Shown here: positions 1 through 6,758 of the stretch, piece by piece
How positions within the stretch are numbered: the first letter of the stretch is position 1
Layout: each line of letters starts with the position of its first letter
From: CAZUVQ01 sp964623915
GTDB lineage: Bacteria; Bacillota; Clostridia; UMGS1883; UMGS1540
NCBI GenBank assembly: GCA_964623915.1
Contig: CAZUVQ010000023.1
Location: forward strand, 1 to 20,829
DNA length: 20,829 bases
Direction: 5' to 3'
Position numbers and translations under genes: made by a program
The notes under the pieces: generated by a model
Told to the model about the DNA's origin: nothing
Seen by the model: the letters and a program-made list of their open reading frames with translations, nothing else
Databases searched by the model: none

Positions 1-2
1 GT

Positions 3-353
3 GCCCAGCTTATGGCAAAGGAAGGCAAATATGCACAGATAAGGCTTCCTTCAACTGAAGTAAGAATGGTAAGGATTAACTGTCTTGCAACAATAGGTCA
101 GGTTGGAAATATTGATCATGAGAACATTTCTATCGGTAAAGCCGGCAGAAGACGTCACATGGGTTTCCGTCCCTCAGTCCGTGGTGTTGTTATGAATCCT
201 AATGACCATCCTCATGGCGGTGGTGAAGGTAAATCTCCTATCGGTATGCCAAGTCCTGTTACTCCTTGGGGTAAGCCGGCTCTTGGTTACAAGACCCGCA
301 AGAAGAACAAGAAGAGTAACAAATTTATCGTTAAACGCCGTAACCAGAAATAA
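3..353 (+). CDS. rplB: 50S ribosomal protein L2, C-terminal part (5' end outside the window)
   Basis: The visible 116 codons are the C-terminal part of L2, a primary 23S rRNA-binding protein needed for subunit association and peptidyl-transferase activity. The reading frame is open to the left edge (AQLMAKEGKYAQIRLP), so the 5' part of the gene lies outside. The diagnostic conserved block MNPNDHPHGGGEGKSPIG, which sits near the peptidyl-transferase centre, is intact, as is the very basic tail ending KFIVKRRNQK. The form RRRHMGFRPSVRG resembles clostridial L2. The next gene is rpsS, 49 nt downstream, as expected in the S10 operon. Identity is certain; only the start is missing. Confidence 0.98.
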   Translation, partial: AQLMAKEGKYAQIRLPSTEVRMVRINCLATIGQVGNIDHENISIGKAGRRRHMGFRPSVRGVVMNPNDHPHGGGEGKSPIGMPSPVTPWGKPALGYKTRKKNKKSNKFIVKRRNQK

Positions 354-402
354 TAGTTGCGGTAACCTAAAGCGGTTTAAAACTGTGAGAGGAGGAAATT
401 AA

Positions 403-678
403 ATGTCAAGATCAGTTAAAAAAGGTCCTTTTATTGAAGAGAGACTTTTGAAACGTGTAATAGCTATGAATGAAAGCGGTAACAAGCAGGTTGTTAAAAC
501 CTGGTCAAGAAGTTCTACGATCTTTCCCGATTTGGTAGGTCATACAATCGCTGTTCATGACGGAAGAAAACATGTTCCGGTATATGTAACTGAAGATATG
601 GTAGGTCACAAGCTCGGCGAGTTTGCTCCAACCAGAACATTCAGAGGTCATGCCGGTTCAAAAACCACCGGAAAGTAA
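403..678 (+). CDS. rpsS: 30S ribosomal protein S19
   Basis: S19 (91 aa) sits in the head of the 30S subunit, pairs with S13 and contacts the A-site region. The protein starts MSRSVKKGPFIEERLLKRV and carries the family signature around residues 50-75 (HDGRKHVPVYVTEDMVGHKLGEF, split here by eye into its two conserved halves) and the RTFRGHAG ending. Length is normal. The ATG at 403 is preceded by a strong SD (GAGGAGG). It lies between rplB and rplV, as in all S10 operons. Confidence 0.98.
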   Translation: MSRSVKKGPFIEERLLKRVIAMNESGNKQVVKTWSRSSTIFPDLVGHTIAVHDGRKHVPVYVTEDMVGHKLGEFAPTRTFRGHAGSKTTGK

Positions 679-687
679 TAGAAAATA

Positions 688-706
688 TTCACTAATTATT
701 AGTGAA
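688..706 (+). promoter_or_regulatory. Perfect hairpin abutting the rplV ribosome binding site
   Basis: The rpsS-rplV gap contains TTCACTAAT-T-ATTAGTGAA, a perfect inverted repeat with 9-nt arms. In RNA it would form a stem of about 7 bp with a 5-nt loop. Its last bases (705-706) are the first bases of the SD AAGGGAGG (705-712) of rplV, so folding could limit ribosome access. There is no U-tract, so it is not an intrinsic terminator. The inverted repeat is read directly from the sequence; the regulatory role is inference. Confidence 0.45.
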
Positions 707-719
707 GGGAGGATTAAAC

Positions 720-1064
720 ATGAGTGAGAGAACAGGGGCATTAGCCACCCTGCGTTATGCGAGAATTTCACCGAGAAAGGTTAAAATTGTTCTTGATTTA
801 ATACGAAATAAGCCTATTGGTGTTGCATTTGGTATATTAAACAATACACCCAAAGCTGCATCTGAAATTCTTATAAAGCTTTTAAAATCAGCGGTTGCCA
901 ACGCTGAAAATAATTTCGGTTTAAGTGCCGATTCATTAGTTGTCTCGGAAGCATATGCAAATGAAGGTCCTACCTTAAAGCGTATTCGCCCGAGAGCTCA
1001 GGGCAGAGCATTCAAAATCAGAAAGAGAACCAGCCATATTACATTGGCGGTAAATGAGAAATAG
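720..1064 (+). CDS. rplV: 50S ribosomal protein L22
   Basis: L22 (114 aa) is a core 50S assembly protein whose long beta-hairpin lines the nascent-peptide exit tunnel near the macrolide site. The sequence shows the typical opening ARISPRKVKIVLDLIRNKP and the hairpin region around residues 80-105 (EGPTLKRIRPRAQGRAF). The ATG at 720 is chosen because the SD AAGGGAGG ends 7 nt before it. An in-frame GTG at 702 would put the SD inside the coding region and add six non-conserved residues. It is 14 nt upstream of rpsC. Confidence 0.97.
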   Translation: MSERTGALATLRYARISPRKVKIVLDLIRNKPIGVAFGILNNTPKAASEILIKLLKSAVANAENNFGLSADSLVVSEAYANEGPTLKRIRPRAQGRAFKIRKRTSHITLAVNEK

Positions 1065-1078
1065 GGGGAGGCGAGTTA

Positions 1079-1759
1079 ATGGGTCAGAAAGTACATCCAC
1101 ACGGGCTTCGTGTTGGCATAATCAAAGACTGGGATTCCAGATGGTATGCTGAAAAACGTGAGTTCGGTGATAATATTATTGAAGACTATAAAATAAGAAA
1201 ATTTATAAAAAAACTGGAGTTCAGTGCCGGAGTTCCTAAAATAGAAATCGAAAGAACAGCAAACAAAATAACTGTAGCTGTTCATGCTGCAAAACCCGGT
1301 ATTATAATAGGTAAAAGCGGTTCGGAAATAGACAGGCTTCGTTCAAGTCTTGAGACTTTGACAGGTAAAAAAGTATCTATAAACATTGTTGAAGTAAAAA
1401 GTCCGGATGCAAATGCTCAGCTTGTTGCTGAAGGTATCGCGGCACAGCTTGAAAAAAGGGTTTCGTTCAGACGTGCAATGAAATCATCCATGCAAAGAGC
1501 TATGAGACTTGGAGTCAAGGGTATAAAGACTGCTTGTTCGGGCAGACTCGGCGGCGCAGAAATCGCCCGCAGCGAGCACTACCATGAAGGAACAATTCCT
1601 CTTCAGACCTTGAGGGCTGATATAGACTATGGTTTCTATGAAGCAGATACAACCTATGGTAAAATAGGTGTAAAGGTTTGGATTTATAAGGGCGAGGTTC
1701 TTCCCGCAAGCAAAAAAGCACCAAAAGCGGAGGGAGGCAAAAAAAATGTTAATGCCTAA
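1079..1759 (+). CDS. rpsC: 30S ribosomal protein S3
   Basis: S3 (226 aa) forms part of the mRNA entry tunnel and contributes to ribosomal helicase activity. It starts with the signature MGQKVHPHGLRVGI. The KH type-2 domain has its GxxG loop at residues 78-81 (GKSG), and the C-terminal domain has GRLGGAEIAR and the basic stretch MKSSMQRAMRLGVKG. The tail is lysine and alanine rich, as is common. The SD is a run of G residues before the ATG. The last 14 nt overlap rplP, which suggests translational coupling. Confidence 0.98.
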   Translation: MGQKVHPHGLRVGIIKDWDSRWYAEKREFGDNIIEDYKIRKFIKKLEFSAGVPKIEIERTANKITVAVHAAKPGIIIGKSGSEIDRLRSSLETLTGKKVSINIVEVKSPDANAQLVAEGIAAQLEKRVSFRRAMKSSMQRAMRLGVKGIKTACSGRLGGAEIARSEHYHEGTIPLQTLRADIDYGFYEADTTYGKIGVKVWIYKGEVLPASKKAPKAEGGKKNVNA

Positions 1760-2180
1760 AAGAGTTAAATACAGAAGAGTTATGCGTGGCAGGATGAAGG
1801 GAATAGCAACAAGAGGAAATACCGTAAGCAACGGTGATTACGGTCTTAAAGCTCTTGAGCCATCCTGGATAACTTCAAATCAGATTGAAGCAGCCCGTAT
1901 TGCTATGACTCGTTATATTAAAAGAGGCGGTCAGGTCTGGATTAAAATTTTTCCTGACAAGCCGGTAACAGAAAAGCCGGCTGAAACCCGTATGGGTAGT
2001 GGTAAAGGTTCACCCGAATACTGGGTAGCAGTTGTTAAGCCGGGCAGAGTATTATTTGAAATAGGCGGAGTTGACGAGGAAACAGCACGTGAGGCTATGC
2101 GTCTTGCTGCACACAAACTCCCCATCAAATGTAAATTTGTTGCCCGCGAATCCGATGGAACGGAGGGTGAAGCTGAATGA
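1746..2180 (+). CDS. rplP: 50S ribosomal protein L16
   Basis: L16 (144 aa) organises 23S rRNA near the A and P tRNA sites and joins late in 50S assembly. The family start MLMPKRVKYRRV is present. I chose ATG 1746 rather than the ATG two codons later because most family members start ML(L/M)PKR and because the SD GGAGG at about 1733-1737 is at the right distance. Further conserved blocks are RMGSGKGSPEYWVAVVKPG and the helix TAREAMRLAAHKLP. It overlaps rpsC by 14 nt and rpmC by 4 nt (ATGA). Confidence 0.98.
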   Translation: MLMPKRVKYRRVMRGRMKGIATRGNTVSNGDYGLKALEPSWITSNQIEAARIAMTRYIKRGGQVWIKIFPDKPVTEKPAETRMGSGKGSPEYWVAVVKPGRVLFEIGGVDEETAREAMRLAAHKLPIKCKFVARESDGTEGEAE

Positions 2181-2383
2181 AAATCAATGAAATCAAAGAA
2201 TTAAATACTAAGGATCTTGAAAACCAAGTGGAAGACCTTAAAAAAGAACTATTCAATCTGCGTTTTCAGCACGCTACCAATCAGCTTGATAACCCCAAGC
2301 GAATCAGCGAAGTTAAAAAAGCTATCGCACAGGTAAAAACGGTTATCAGAGAACGTGAGCTCACCCAGAGTGAATCCGTTTAA
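2177..2383 (+). CDS. rpmC: 50S ribosomal protein L29
   Basis: L29 (68 aa) is a small two-helix protein at the exit of the peptide tunnel, next to L23, where trigger factor and SRP dock. The conserved pattern ELNTKDLENQVEDLKKELF followed by LRFQHATNQLDNP is clear. The start codon overlaps the rplP stop (ATGA), and the SD GGAGGG lies inside the 3' end of rplP. Length and position are normal. Confidence 0.97.
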   Translation: MKINEIKELNTKDLENQVEDLKKELFNLRFQHATNQLDNPKRISEVKKAIAQVKTVIRERELTQSESV

Positions 2384-2403
2384 TTGAAAGGAGGACGCAG
2401 AAA

Positions 2404-2664
2404 ATGTCTGAAGAAAGAAATGCGCGTAAGGTGAGAACCGGTGTGGTTATCAGCGATAAGATGGACAAAACAATTGTTGTTGCAATTGCCCACAATGTAA
2501 AACATCCGCTTTACGGAAAAATAATTAAAAGAACATACAAGCTCAAGGCTCATGATGAAAATAATTCATGCGGGATAGGCGATAAGGTTAAGGTTATGGA
2601 AACAAGACCTTTGAGCCGTGACAAGAGATGGAGACTTGTTGAGATTGTCGAAAAGGCAAAATAA
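2404..2664 (+). CDS. rpsQ: 30S ribosomal protein S17
   Basis: S17 (86 aa) is an OB-fold primary binder of 16S rRNA in the 5' domain. The family motif KVRTGVVISDKMDKTIVV is at residues 9-26, followed by HPLYGKIIKRTYKLKAHDE and the C-terminal ETRPLSRDKRWRLVEIVEKA. An AAAGGAGG SD is located 6-8 nt before the ATG. It lies between rpmC and rplN, as in all spc operons. Confidence 0.98.
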   Translation: MSEERNARKVRTGVVISDKMDKTIVVAIAHNVKHPLYGKIIKRTYKLKAHDENNSCGIGDKVKVMETRPLSRDKRWRLVEIVEKAK

Positions 2665-2687
2665 TTTTTCGGAAGGAGTGAATCCAA

Positions 2688-3059
2688 GTGATTCAACAAC
2701 AGACGCTTCTCAAAGTGGCTGACAACACGGGCGCAAAAGAAATCATGTGCATTCGTTGTTTGGGCGGTTCACTTAAAAGATATGCATATGTCGGTGATGT
2801 CATTGTTGCATCGGTAAAAAAAGCTACGCCCGGCGGTACTGTTAAAAAAGGCGAGGTTGTTTATGCAGTTGTTGTCCGGACGGCAAGTGCAGTTAAAAGA
2901 GCCGACGGTAGCTACGTCAGATTCGACGAAAATGCAGCAGTACTCATTAAAAAAGATGATAAGAACCCCAGAGGTACCCGTATATTTGGGCCGGTTGCTC
3001 GTGAGCTCCGTGAAAAGGATTATATTAAAATTATATCCTTAGCTCCCGAAGTACGGTAA
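2688..3059 (+). CDS. rplN: 50S ribosomal protein L14
   Basis: L14 (123 aa) lies on the 50S interface and makes an intersubunit bridge; it is the docking site of the silencing factor RsfS. The start is GTG at 2688 (MIQQQTLLKVADNTGAKE), with SD GGAAGGAG before it. Conserved blocks are GDVIVASVKKATP, KKGEVVYAVVVRT and the RGTRIFGPVARELR ending. Length is typical. The GTG start may lower initiation slightly compared with its neighbours. Confidence 0.98.
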   Translation: MIQQQTLLKVADNTGAKEIMCIRCLGGSLKRYAYVGDVIVASVKKATPGGTVKKGEVVYAVVVRTASAVKRADGSYVRFDENAAVLIKKDDKNPRGTRIFGPVARELREKDYIKIISLAPEVR

Positions 3060-3074
3060 GGAGGTGCACAATTA

Positions 3075-3395
3075 ATGAAAATGCATATAAAAAAAGACGA
3101 CACCGTTCAAGTAATTACAGGTGTTGATAAAGGAAAAAAAGGCAAAGTTTTACAGGTTATTCCCTCTGAAGGCAAGGTTATAGTTGAGGGTATGGGTTTT
3201 GTATCAAAACATACAAAACCGAGAAAACAGGGCGATGTCGGCGGTATAATCAAACAGGAAGCTGCAATTTACGCTTCTAAGGTTATGCATATTTGCAATA
3301 AATGCGGAAAGACAACCCGTATTGGCAGAAAAGTTTTAGATAATGGGCAAAAAGTCAGATACTGCAAACATTGCGGTGAAACCTTTAATGACTGA
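3075..3395 (+). CDS. rplX: 50S ribosomal protein L24 with C-terminal CxxC pair
   Basis: L24 (106 aa) starts 50S assembly by binding the 5' end of 23S rRNA. An N-terminal KOW segment is visible (DDTVQVITGVDKGKKGKV). The C-terminus has two CxxC pairs (C74/C77 and C97/C100, CNKCG and CKHCG), a zinc-ribbon-like feature common in Gram-positive L24. ATG 3075 is chosen over ATG 3081 because it lies 10 nt after AAGGAGG (3058-3064), a better spacing than 16 nt. Confidence 0.97.
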   Translation: MKMHIKKDDTVQVITGVDKGKKGKVLQVIPSEGKVIVEGMGFVSKHTKPRKQGDVGGIIKQEAAIYASKVMHICNKCGKTTRIGRKVLDNGQKVRYCKHCGETFND

Positions 3396-3421
3396 TAAAA
3401 TGTGAAAGGAGGTAAGTGCCA

Positions 3422-3964
3422 ATGTCTAGATTAAAAGAGAAATATGTTAGCGAGGTAGCTCCTGCATTAATGAAAAAATTTGAGTATAAAAGCATTATGC
3501 AGATTCCTAAGCTCGATAAGGTAATTGTCAATATCGGTTTAGGAGAAGCAAAGGATAATCCCAAAGCCTGCGAATCTGCTTGCGGAGATATAGCTTTGAT
3601 TACAGGTCAGAAGCCTGTTGTTACAAAGGCTAAAAAGTCAGTTGCTAACTTCAAGCTCAGACAGGGCATGAACATAGGCTGTAAAGTTACTCTCAGAAGT
3701 GAAAAAATGTATGAATTTGTTGACAGACTTTTTAATATATCACTTCCCCGTGTACGTGACTTCAGGGGTATCAATGAAAACGCGTTTGACGGTAGGGGCA
3801 ATTATTCATTAGGTCTGAAGGAACAACTCATATTCCCCGAAATAGAGTATGATAAAGTTGACAAGGTAAGAGGTATGGAAATCATATTTGTTACCACTGC
3901 CAAGACCGACGAGGAGGCACGTGAGTTGTTAACACTCATGGGAGCCCCATTCGCCAAGAATTGA
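3422..3964 (+). CDS. rplE: 50S ribosomal protein L5
   Basis: L5 (180 aa) binds 5S rRNA and contacts the P-site tRNA in the central protuberance. Clear family blocks are MQIPKLDKVIVNIGLGEA, GQKPVVTKAKKSVANFKLR, GCKVTLR and RGMEIIFVTTAKTDEEAR. The ATG at 3422 is preferred over an in-frame GTG at 3416, since AAAGGAGGT (3405-3413) is 8 nt before the ATG and the family begins with a short leader like SRLKEKY. It is 17 nt upstream of rpsN. Confidence 0.97.
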   Translation: MSRLKEKYVSEVAPALMKKFEYKSIMQIPKLDKVIVNIGLGEAKDNPKACESACGDIALITGQKPVVTKAKKSVANFKLRQGMNIGCKVTLRSEKMYEFVDRLFNISLPRVRDFRGINENAFDGRGNYSLGLKEQLIFPEIEYDKVDKVRGMEIIFVTTAKTDEEARELLTLMGAPFAKN

Positions 3965-3981
3965 TGGGAGGGAATAATTAA

Positions 3982-4167
3982 ATGGCAAAGAAAGCAATGG
4001 TGCTTAAACAACAGCGTACGCCTAAATACAGCACAAGAGCTTATAACAGATGCAAAATCTGCGGAAGACCGCATGCTTATCTCAGAAAATTTGGCGTGTG
4101 CCGTATCTGTTTCAGAGAATTGGCTTATCAAGGTCAAATTCCCGGTGTTAAAAAGGCAAGCTGGTAA
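3982..4167 (+). CDS. rpsN: 30S ribosomal protein S14, zinc-binding type Z
   Basis: This is the short 61-aa S14 of the 30S head. The four zinc ligands C24, C27, C40 and C43 (CKICGRP and CRICFREL) are all present, marking it as the zinc-dependent type Z form (also called rpsZ) instead of the longer cysteine-free type. The C-terminal end GQIPGVKKASW is the family signature. SD GGGAGGG precedes the ATG. It lies between rplE and rpsH, the standard spc position. Confidence 0.98.
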   Translation: MAKKAMVLKQQRTPKYSTRAYNRCKICGRPHAYLRKFGVCRICFRELAYQGQIPGVKKASW

Positions 4168-4215
4168 AAATATTTGCCCTAACGGGCTATAAGTTACGGA
4201 AAAGGAGGTAGTAAC

Positions 4216-4614
4216 ATGCATGTAACAGATCCTGTTGCTGATATGCTTACTCGTATCAGAAATGCAAATTCCGCAAAGCACGAAACCGTTGATGTTCCTG
4301 CTTCTAACGTCAAGAAGGCAATAGCTGAAATCTTGAATGAAGAAGGATATATCAAGGGATATCAAATAATAGACGACGGAAAGCAGGGAATTATAAAAAT
4401 TGCCCTCAAGTACGGCGCAAACAAAGAAAAAGTAATTTCCGGGCTCAAAAGAATATCTAAACCAGGTTTGAGGGTTTATGCGAGCCGTGAAGATCTTCCC
4501 CGCGTTTTAAGAGGACTGGGTATTGCCATTATATCCACATCCAATGGTATTGTGACAGACAAAAAAGCCAGATCTTTAAATGTAGGTGGCGAAGTATTAG
4601 CTTTTATTTGGTAA
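4216..4614 (+). CDS. rpsH: 30S ribosomal protein S8
   Basis: S8 (132 aa) is a primary binder of the 16S central domain and, in enterobacteria, the translational repressor of the spc operon. The protein opens with DPVADMLTRIRNAN, and the C-terminal signature ISTSNGIVTDKKAR plus LNVGGEVLAFIW is intact. A strong SD AAAGGAGG is 7 nt before ATG 4216. A 48-nt gap separates it from rpsN; only a 4-bp GC stem (GCCC-TAAC-GGGC) is visible there. Whether S8 regulates this operon cannot be judged from sequence. Confidence 0.98.
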   Translation: MHVTDPVADMLTRIRNANSAKHETVDVPASNVKKAIAEILNEEGYIKGYQIIDDGKQGIIKIALKYGANKEKVISGLKRISKPGLRVYASREDLPRVLRGLGIAIISTSNGIVTDKKARSLNVGGEVLAFIW

Positions 4615-4644
4615 TAATTAACGAAGAAATGGTGGTGAGATATA

Positions 4645-5193
4645 GTGTCGAGAATAGGAAGAATGCCTATTACCGTACCGGCGGGGGTAGAAATTAAAGT
4701 ATCCGCTGATAATGAAGTTACGGTAAAAGGACCCAAGGGCACATTGAATCAGAAGCTTCATCCTGAAATGTCGCTGAATATGGCAGACGGTGTTATTAAT
4801 GTCACAAGACCATCCGAGAAGAAAGAACATAAATCGCTTCATGGTCTTACTCGTTCACTGGTTGCAAATATGGTAACAGGTGTGACAGAAGGTTTTGTAA
4901 AAGAACTTGAAATTAACGGCGTTGGTTACAGAGCACAGCTGCAAGGTAAAAAGCTTGTTTTAAATTTAGGTTATTCACATCCGGTTGAAATGGAACCGGT
5001 AGCTGGCATTGATATAGAAGTTCCTGCACCAAACAAAATTATCGTCAGAGGTGCAGACAAGCAGCTTGTAGGTCATATTGCAGCTATTATTCGTGAAAAG
5101 AGGTTACCTGAACCTTATAAGGGTAAAGGTATCAAATACGCTACAGAGCATATCCGCCGCAAGGAGGGTAAGGCTGGTAAAGCAAAATCTTAA
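4645..5193 (+). CDS. rplF: 50S ribosomal protein L6
   Basis: L6 (182 aa) lies at the base of the L7/L12 stalk near the sarcin-ricin loop. It has two homologous domains. The first begins SRIGRMPITVPAGVEIKV, and the second carries LNLGYSHPVEMEP and the signature PEPYKGKGIKYATEHIRRKEGK. The start is a GTG at 4645, supported by GGTGGTGAG about 6 nt upstream and by alignment to the usual MSRIG start. A 30-nt gap follows rpsH. Confidence 0.97.
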   Translation: MSRIGRMPITVPAGVEIKVSADNEVTVKGPKGTLNQKLHPEMSLNMADGVINVTRPSEKKEHKSLHGLTRSLVANMVTGVTEGFVKELEINGVGYRAQLQGKKLVLNLGYSHPVEMEPVAGIDIEVPAPNKIIVRGADKQLVGHIAAIIREKRLPEPYKGKGIKYATEHIRRKEGKAGKAKS

Positions 5194-5211
5194 GGAGGGG
5201 AGTTATAAGTA

Positions 5212-5574
5212 ATGATTAAAAAGAAAAGCAGTAATAATATAAGGCTTAAACGTCATGCAAACATGCGTAATCATCTGGAAGGCACACAAGCGCGCCCCAG
5301 ACTAAACGTATATAGGAGCCTTAACAATATTTACGCTCAGATTATTGATGACAGTAAGGGTATAACACTCGTTGCGGCATCCTCCCTTGATAAGGATTTC
5401 GCAAATAGCTACGGTGGCAACAAAGAAGCTGCCCGTGAAGTAGGCAAATTAATAGCTAAAAAGGCAATAGAAAATGGTATCAAATCGGTTGTTTTTGACC
5501 GTGGCGGTTACATTTATCATGGCCGTGTAGCTGAACTTGCCGAAGGCGCCCGCGAAGGCGGATTAGATTTTTAA
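5212..5574 (+). CDS. rplR: 50S ribosomal protein L18
   Basis: L18 (120 aa) binds 5S rRNA together with L5 and helps attach it to the 50S subunit. Conserved parts are the basic N-terminus (IRLKRHANMRNHLEGT), the RPRLNVYRSLNNIYAQIIDD strand pair and the C-terminal FDRGGYIYHGRVAELAEGAREGGLDF region, read here as its two conserved halves. SD AAGGAGGGG is upstream of ATG 5212. The stop is followed after 14 nt by rpsE. Confidence 0.97.
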   Translation: MIKKKSSNNIRLKRHANMRNHLEGTQARPRLNVYRSLNNIYAQIIDDSKGITLVAASSLDKDFANSYGGNKEAAREVGKLIAKKAIENGIKSVVFDRGGYIYHGRVAELAEGAREGGLDF

Positions 5575-5588
5575 GGAGGAGGATGAAT

Positions 5589-6092
5589 ATGGCAGAAAGA
5601 TATAGAGACTCCGCTGATCGTGATGAAATCAAAGAGAAAGTTGTAACTATAAATCGTGTTACCAAGGTTGTTAAGGGCGGACGTAATTTTCGTTTCACAG
5701 CTTTAGTTGTTGTAGGAGATGAAAACGGACGCGTTGGTAGTGGCCTCGGAAAAGCAGCTGAAATCCCCGATGCAATAAGAAAGGGTATTGAAGATGCCAA
5801 GAAGAATATGCTTACAGTTCCTTTGAAGGATGGGACAGTTCCTCACGAAATAATCGGTGTATCAGGTGCGGGCACAGTATTAATAAAGCCTGCTGCTGAA
5901 GGTACAGGAGTTATAGCCGGCGGACCTGTCCGTGCGGTAATGGAACTTGCAGGTATTAAAAATATTCGTACAAAGTCTTTGCGTAGCAATAACCCCAAAA
6001 ACGTTGTAAACGCTGCTATTGATGGTTTGAAAAATCTCAAATGTGCAGAACAAGTTTCACGTTTGCGTGGCAAAGCTATCGAAGAACTCTAA
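5589..6092 (+). CDS. rpsE: 30S ribosomal protein S5
   Basis: S5 (167 aa) affects decoding accuracy and forms part of the mRNA entry site. The dsRNA-binding-like N-terminal domain contains VTKVVKGGRNFRFTALVVVG, which includes the loop linked to spectinomycin resistance in other bacteria; no change can be called resistant here. The C-terminal part has VSGAGTVLIKPAAEGTGVIAG (two conserved blocks). ATG 5589 is chosen over ATG 5583 because the SD AAGGAGGAGG ends at 5582, leaving no spacing to the first ATG. Confidence 0.96.
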   Translation: MAERYRDSADRDEIKEKVVTINRVTKVVKGGRNFRFTALVVVGDENGRVGSGLGKAAEIPDAIRKGIEDAKKNMLTVPLKDGTVPHEIIGVSGAGTVLIKPAAEGTGVIAGGPVRAVMELAGIKNIRTKSLRSNNPKNVVNAAIDGLKNLKCAEQVSRLRGKAIEEL

Positions 6093-6115
6093 TATAAGGT
6101 TAGGAGGGGTTTACG

Positions 6116-6295
6116 TTGGCTAAACTCAGAATTACTCTTACAAAAAGCGTTATCGGCAGAAAAAAAGACCAGATAGCAACCGCCCATGCTCTTGGCCTTA
6201 AAAAGATCCGTGACGTTGTGGAGCATGAAGACACTCCACAGATAAAAGGCATGATAAATAAAGTTATTTACTTACTTTCAGTTGAGGAAGTATAA
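6116..6295 (+). CDS. rpmD: 50S ribosomal protein L30
   Basis: This 59-aa gene is L30, a small 23S-binding protein specific to bacteria and archaea. The translation begins MAKLRITLTKSVIGRKKDQ, with the L30 signature HALGLKKIRDVVEHEDTPQI and a hydrophobic end (INKVIYLLSVEEV). The start is TTG at 6116, preceded by a strong SD TAGGAGGGG about 7 nt upstream. It sits between rpsE and rplO, the expected place. The TTG start is unusual among the genes here but is dictated by SD and family alignment. Confidence 0.96.
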   Translation: MAKLRITLTKSVIGRKKDQIATAHALGLKKIRDVVEHEDTPQIKGMINKVIYLLSVEEV

Positions 6296-6317
6296 TTAAA
6301 AAAGGAGGTGTGGCACA

Positions 6318-6758
6318 ATGAAGTTGTATGAGCTTAAACCTGCACAAGGAAGCGTCACAGAGCCCAAAAGAAAGGGCAGAGGCGTAGGTACAGGTAATGG
6401 TAAAACAGCCGGCAGAGGCCATAAGGGTCAGAACTCTCGTTCAGGCGGGGGCGTACGTGTTGGTTTTGAAGGCGGTCAGATGCCTTTATACAGACGTTTG
6501 CCCAAGAGAGGATTCACCAATATATTTGCTAAAGAATATGTTGAGATCAATGTTTCTGAGCTTAACAAATTCGATATAGATACCGTAGTAACACCGGAAC
6601 TTCTTAAAGAAAAGGGAATTATCAGTAAGATAAGAGATGGTGTAGTAGTTCTTGGAAGAGGAGATCTTGATAAGAAGCTTACCGTTAAAGCAGCTCGTTT
6701 TTCAAAGTCAGCAACAGAGAAGATTGAAGCCGCAGGCGGAAAGGCCGAGGTGATGTAA
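6318..6758 (+). CDS. rplO: 50S ribosomal protein L15
   Basis: L15 (146 aa) is a late-assembly 50S protein. Its N-terminal half is a glycine- and arginine-rich extension that penetrates the rRNA (KRKGRGVGTGNGKTAGRGHK, then GGQMPLYRRLPKRGF), and the C-terminal half is a small globular domain ending AAGGKAEVM. SD AAAGGAGG precedes ATG 6318. Its stop codon is directly followed by the secY start with no spacer, so secY translation is probably coupled to it. Confidence 0.97.
   Translation: MKLYELKPAQGSVTEPKRKGRGVGTGNGKTAGRGHKGQNSRSGGGVRVGFEGGQMPLYRRLPKRGFTNIFAKEYVEINVSELNKFDIDTVVTPELLKEKGIISKIRDGVVVLGRGDLDKKLTVKAARFSKSATEKIEAAGGKAEVM

Noticed and set aside
354..402. AACC-TAAAGC-GGTT pairing in the rplB-rpsS gap
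   Set aside because: Four base pairs only, expected by chance, with no T-run; the gap otherwise holds just the rpsS SD.
1484..1831. Minus-strand open frame of 115 codons across rpsC and rplP
   Set aside because: It is antisense to two certain genes, and its translation is rich in cysteine, phenylalanine and tyrosine without any family pattern.
4168..4215. Small GC stem GCCC-TAAC-GGGC in the rpsN-rpsH gap, thought of as a terminator or S8 site
   Set aside because: Only 4 bp with no T-run after it; too small to claim as a structure.
3802..4365. Minus-strand open frame of 187 codons across rplE, rpsN and rpsH
   Set aside because: Antisense shadow of three conserved genes with no recognisable protein features.
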